Shown: one piece after another, positions 12,607-13,801 of the stretch
Position numbering within the stretch: the first letter of the stretch is position 1
How the letters are laid out: every line of letters starts with the position of its first letter
NCBI GenBank assembly: GCA_021736565.1
Contig: JAIPFO010000054.1
Span: 1-13,801, forward strand
DNA: 13,801 nucleotides
From: Phycisphaerae bacterium
Lineage (GTDB): Bacteria > Planctomycetota > Phycisphaerae > Sedimentisphaerales > SM23-30
Direction: 5' to 3'
Program-made: the position numbers and the translations under genes
The notes under the pieces: generated by a model
Database searches by the model: none
Told to the model about the DNA's origin: nothing
The model's input: the letters and a program-made list of their open reading frames with translations, nothing else

Positions 12607-13801
12607 CTAGTTCAACCAGAAAGAAAAGTAAAGATACATACAAAGGACCACTCCAAGCACAACGACGGTTGCCAGGATGTCCAACATATTCCAACTTTCA
12701 CGATTCTCACGCTTTTGTTCGGCGGTCGCGGTTGAATAAGTCAGACCAACGAGCTGGGCTTCCGAGGGCTTCTCGGTCAGCAGCGACACCACGGTAATAG
12801 TCAATACACTGATCACCAACAGCCAGCCGGAGGCAAACAGAAAGTTATACTGGCCGATCGCCTCAAGCAGGCTACCTTCATCGAACATCTTGGCACCCTC
12901 CATCCCCTGAATGGCCAGTTTCGTCATCCCGGCAATAAAGCCCACAACCAGGCCGGCAACCGCCCCTTTACCGTTGACGCGTTTCCAAAACAAGCCCAGA
13001 AGGAAAACCGCGGTGATCGGCGGCGCCAGGTAGCCCTGGACACTCTGCAAATATTTGTACAATCCGCCCTTTGCGATAATCGGCATGATCGGGATCCACA
13101 TCAACCCCAGTCCCACAACAACCAATGTCGCAAGTCGGCCAACATTCACCAGGGACCTCTCGGAGGTCTCGGGACGAATCTTTTTGTAAATATCAATTGT
13201 AAATAATGACGCACAGGAATTAAATAACGACGAAAGCGAGCTCATCAACGCTGCCAGCAAGCCGCCAACCACCAACCCCCGCAAGCCCGGCGGCAGCAGT
13301 TCGGTTACCATGGTCGCAAATATCTTATCACCATCAAGAACGCTCTTGCCTTCCTCGATCTTTGTCGGAATATCAATCAACCCCTTATCATGGAGCGCCC
13401 AGCCGATAAGCCCGGGCACCAGAAAGATCAATACCGGCCATATCTTCAAAAAACCACCCCACAAGGCACCCCGCCGACAATCACGCAAACTTTTAGCCGC
13501 CAGGGTTCGCTGAACAATGTATTGATCGGTACACCAGTACCATATCCCAACGATCGGCGAGGCGATCAGAATGCCCAGCCAGGGGAAATCCGGGTCACTA
13601 TTAGGCCGCCAGAGAGCAAATCCTTCCATGTTTTTACTGCAGACACTCTGCAACTCCCCCCAGCCACCAAGCTTACTCAGCCCATAAAACGTAATAAAGA
13701 CCGACCCGGTCAGCAAAATGATCGCCTGGGCCGCATCGGTATAAACCACCGCCCGCAACCCCCCAAAAATCGTATAAACCCCCGTCAATACTACCGTTGC
13801 T
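12607..13801 (-). CDS. sodium:solute symporter (SSS family), 5' part cut by the window edge
   Basis: 397 C-terminal residues are visible; the start is off the right edge, and the usual family length is about 500-600, so roughly the first quarter is missing. The sequence shows SSS/SGLT signatures: YTIFGGLRAVVYTDAAQ, WYWCTDQYIVQRTLAAKSLRDCRRG, GLVVGGLLAALMSSLSSLFNS and VQGYLAPPITAVFLLGLFWKRVNG, with about nine or ten hydrophobic helices. This type imports sugars or other small solutes with sodium across the inner membrane; the substrate cannot be read from sequence alone. It is transcribed toward the VWA operon, which has its own promoter, so the two are probably separate units. Confidence 0.93.
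   Translation of the reverse strand, partial: ATVVLTGVYTIFGGLRAVVYTDAAQAIILLTGSVFITFYGLSKLGGWGELQSVCSKNMEGFALWRPNSDPDFPWLGILIASPIVGIWYWCTDQYIVQRTLAAKSLRDCRRGALWGGFLKIWPVLIFLVPGLIGWALHDKGLIDIPTKIEEGKSVLDGDKIFATMVTELLPPGLRGLVVGGLLAALMSSLSSLFNSCASLFTIDIYKKIRPETSERSLVNVGRLATLVVVGLGLMWIPIMPIIAKGGLYKYLQSVQGYLAPPITAVFLLGLFWKRVNGKGAVAGLVVGFIAGMTKLAIQGMEGAKMFDEGSLLEAIGQYNFLFASGWLLVISVLTITVVSLLTEKPSEAQLVGLTYSTATAEQKRENRESWNMLDILATVVVLGVVLCMYLYFSFWLN

Overview
The window looks like a bacterial chromosome segment, most likely from the PVC group. My best guess is Planctomycetota, close to Phycisphaerae. This rests on the gene mix (a PEP-CTERM protein, an SSS symporter, an ExbB/ExbD operon with a VWA protein), the scarcity of clear Shine-Dalgarno sites and the AT-rich intergenic DNA; it is inference, not proof.

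Left end (1-1020, all minus strand). Reading right to left there is a sigma70-type promoter, tRNA-Ile(GAT), a hairpin, a 37-residue single-membrane-span ORF, tRNA-Ala(TGC), four tandem strong promoters (each a -35 box, a 17-bp spacer and a -10 box) and a boxA-like antitermination site. This looks like the upstream control region of an rRNA operon whose 16S gene would lie just off the left edge. The tRNA-Ile/tRNA-Ala pair usual in the 16S-23S spacer sits ahead of the rRNA promoters instead.

1021-6488. A long AT-rich gap holds an orphan plus-strand terminator. It is followed by a secreted PEP-CTERM protein with internal repeats (+), a lipoprotein amidase and HisI in a tight pair (-), a 0.7-kb gap with possible gene debris, and a PilZ plus degenerate double-receiver regulator (+).

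6489-12600 (minus). One transcription unit appears to run VWA protein - ExbB - ExbD - ExbD - large secreted helical protein, from a TTGACA-17-TATTTT promoter. The VWA protein is built like TonB: one N-terminal membrane span with an SxxxH motif, then a proline-rich stretch, then a periplasmic domain. That domain is a von Willebrand A fold with an intact DxSxS metal site. I read the set as a Ton/Tol-like, proton-motive-force-driven machine with a VWA output domain and a periplasmic partner. It is the best candidate here for a little-described system.

12607-13801 (minus). The C-terminal part of a sodium:solute symporter, cut by the window edge.

Overlay. A dispersed repeat of about 80-95 bp, always in the same orientation, occurs about ten times between 1.7 and 12.6 kb. 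It fills most intergenic and intercistronic gaps, and at least two copies lie in frame inside the PEP-CTERM gene. It also keeps several reading frames open upstream of likely real starts, so naive ORF calls are too long at their N-termini.
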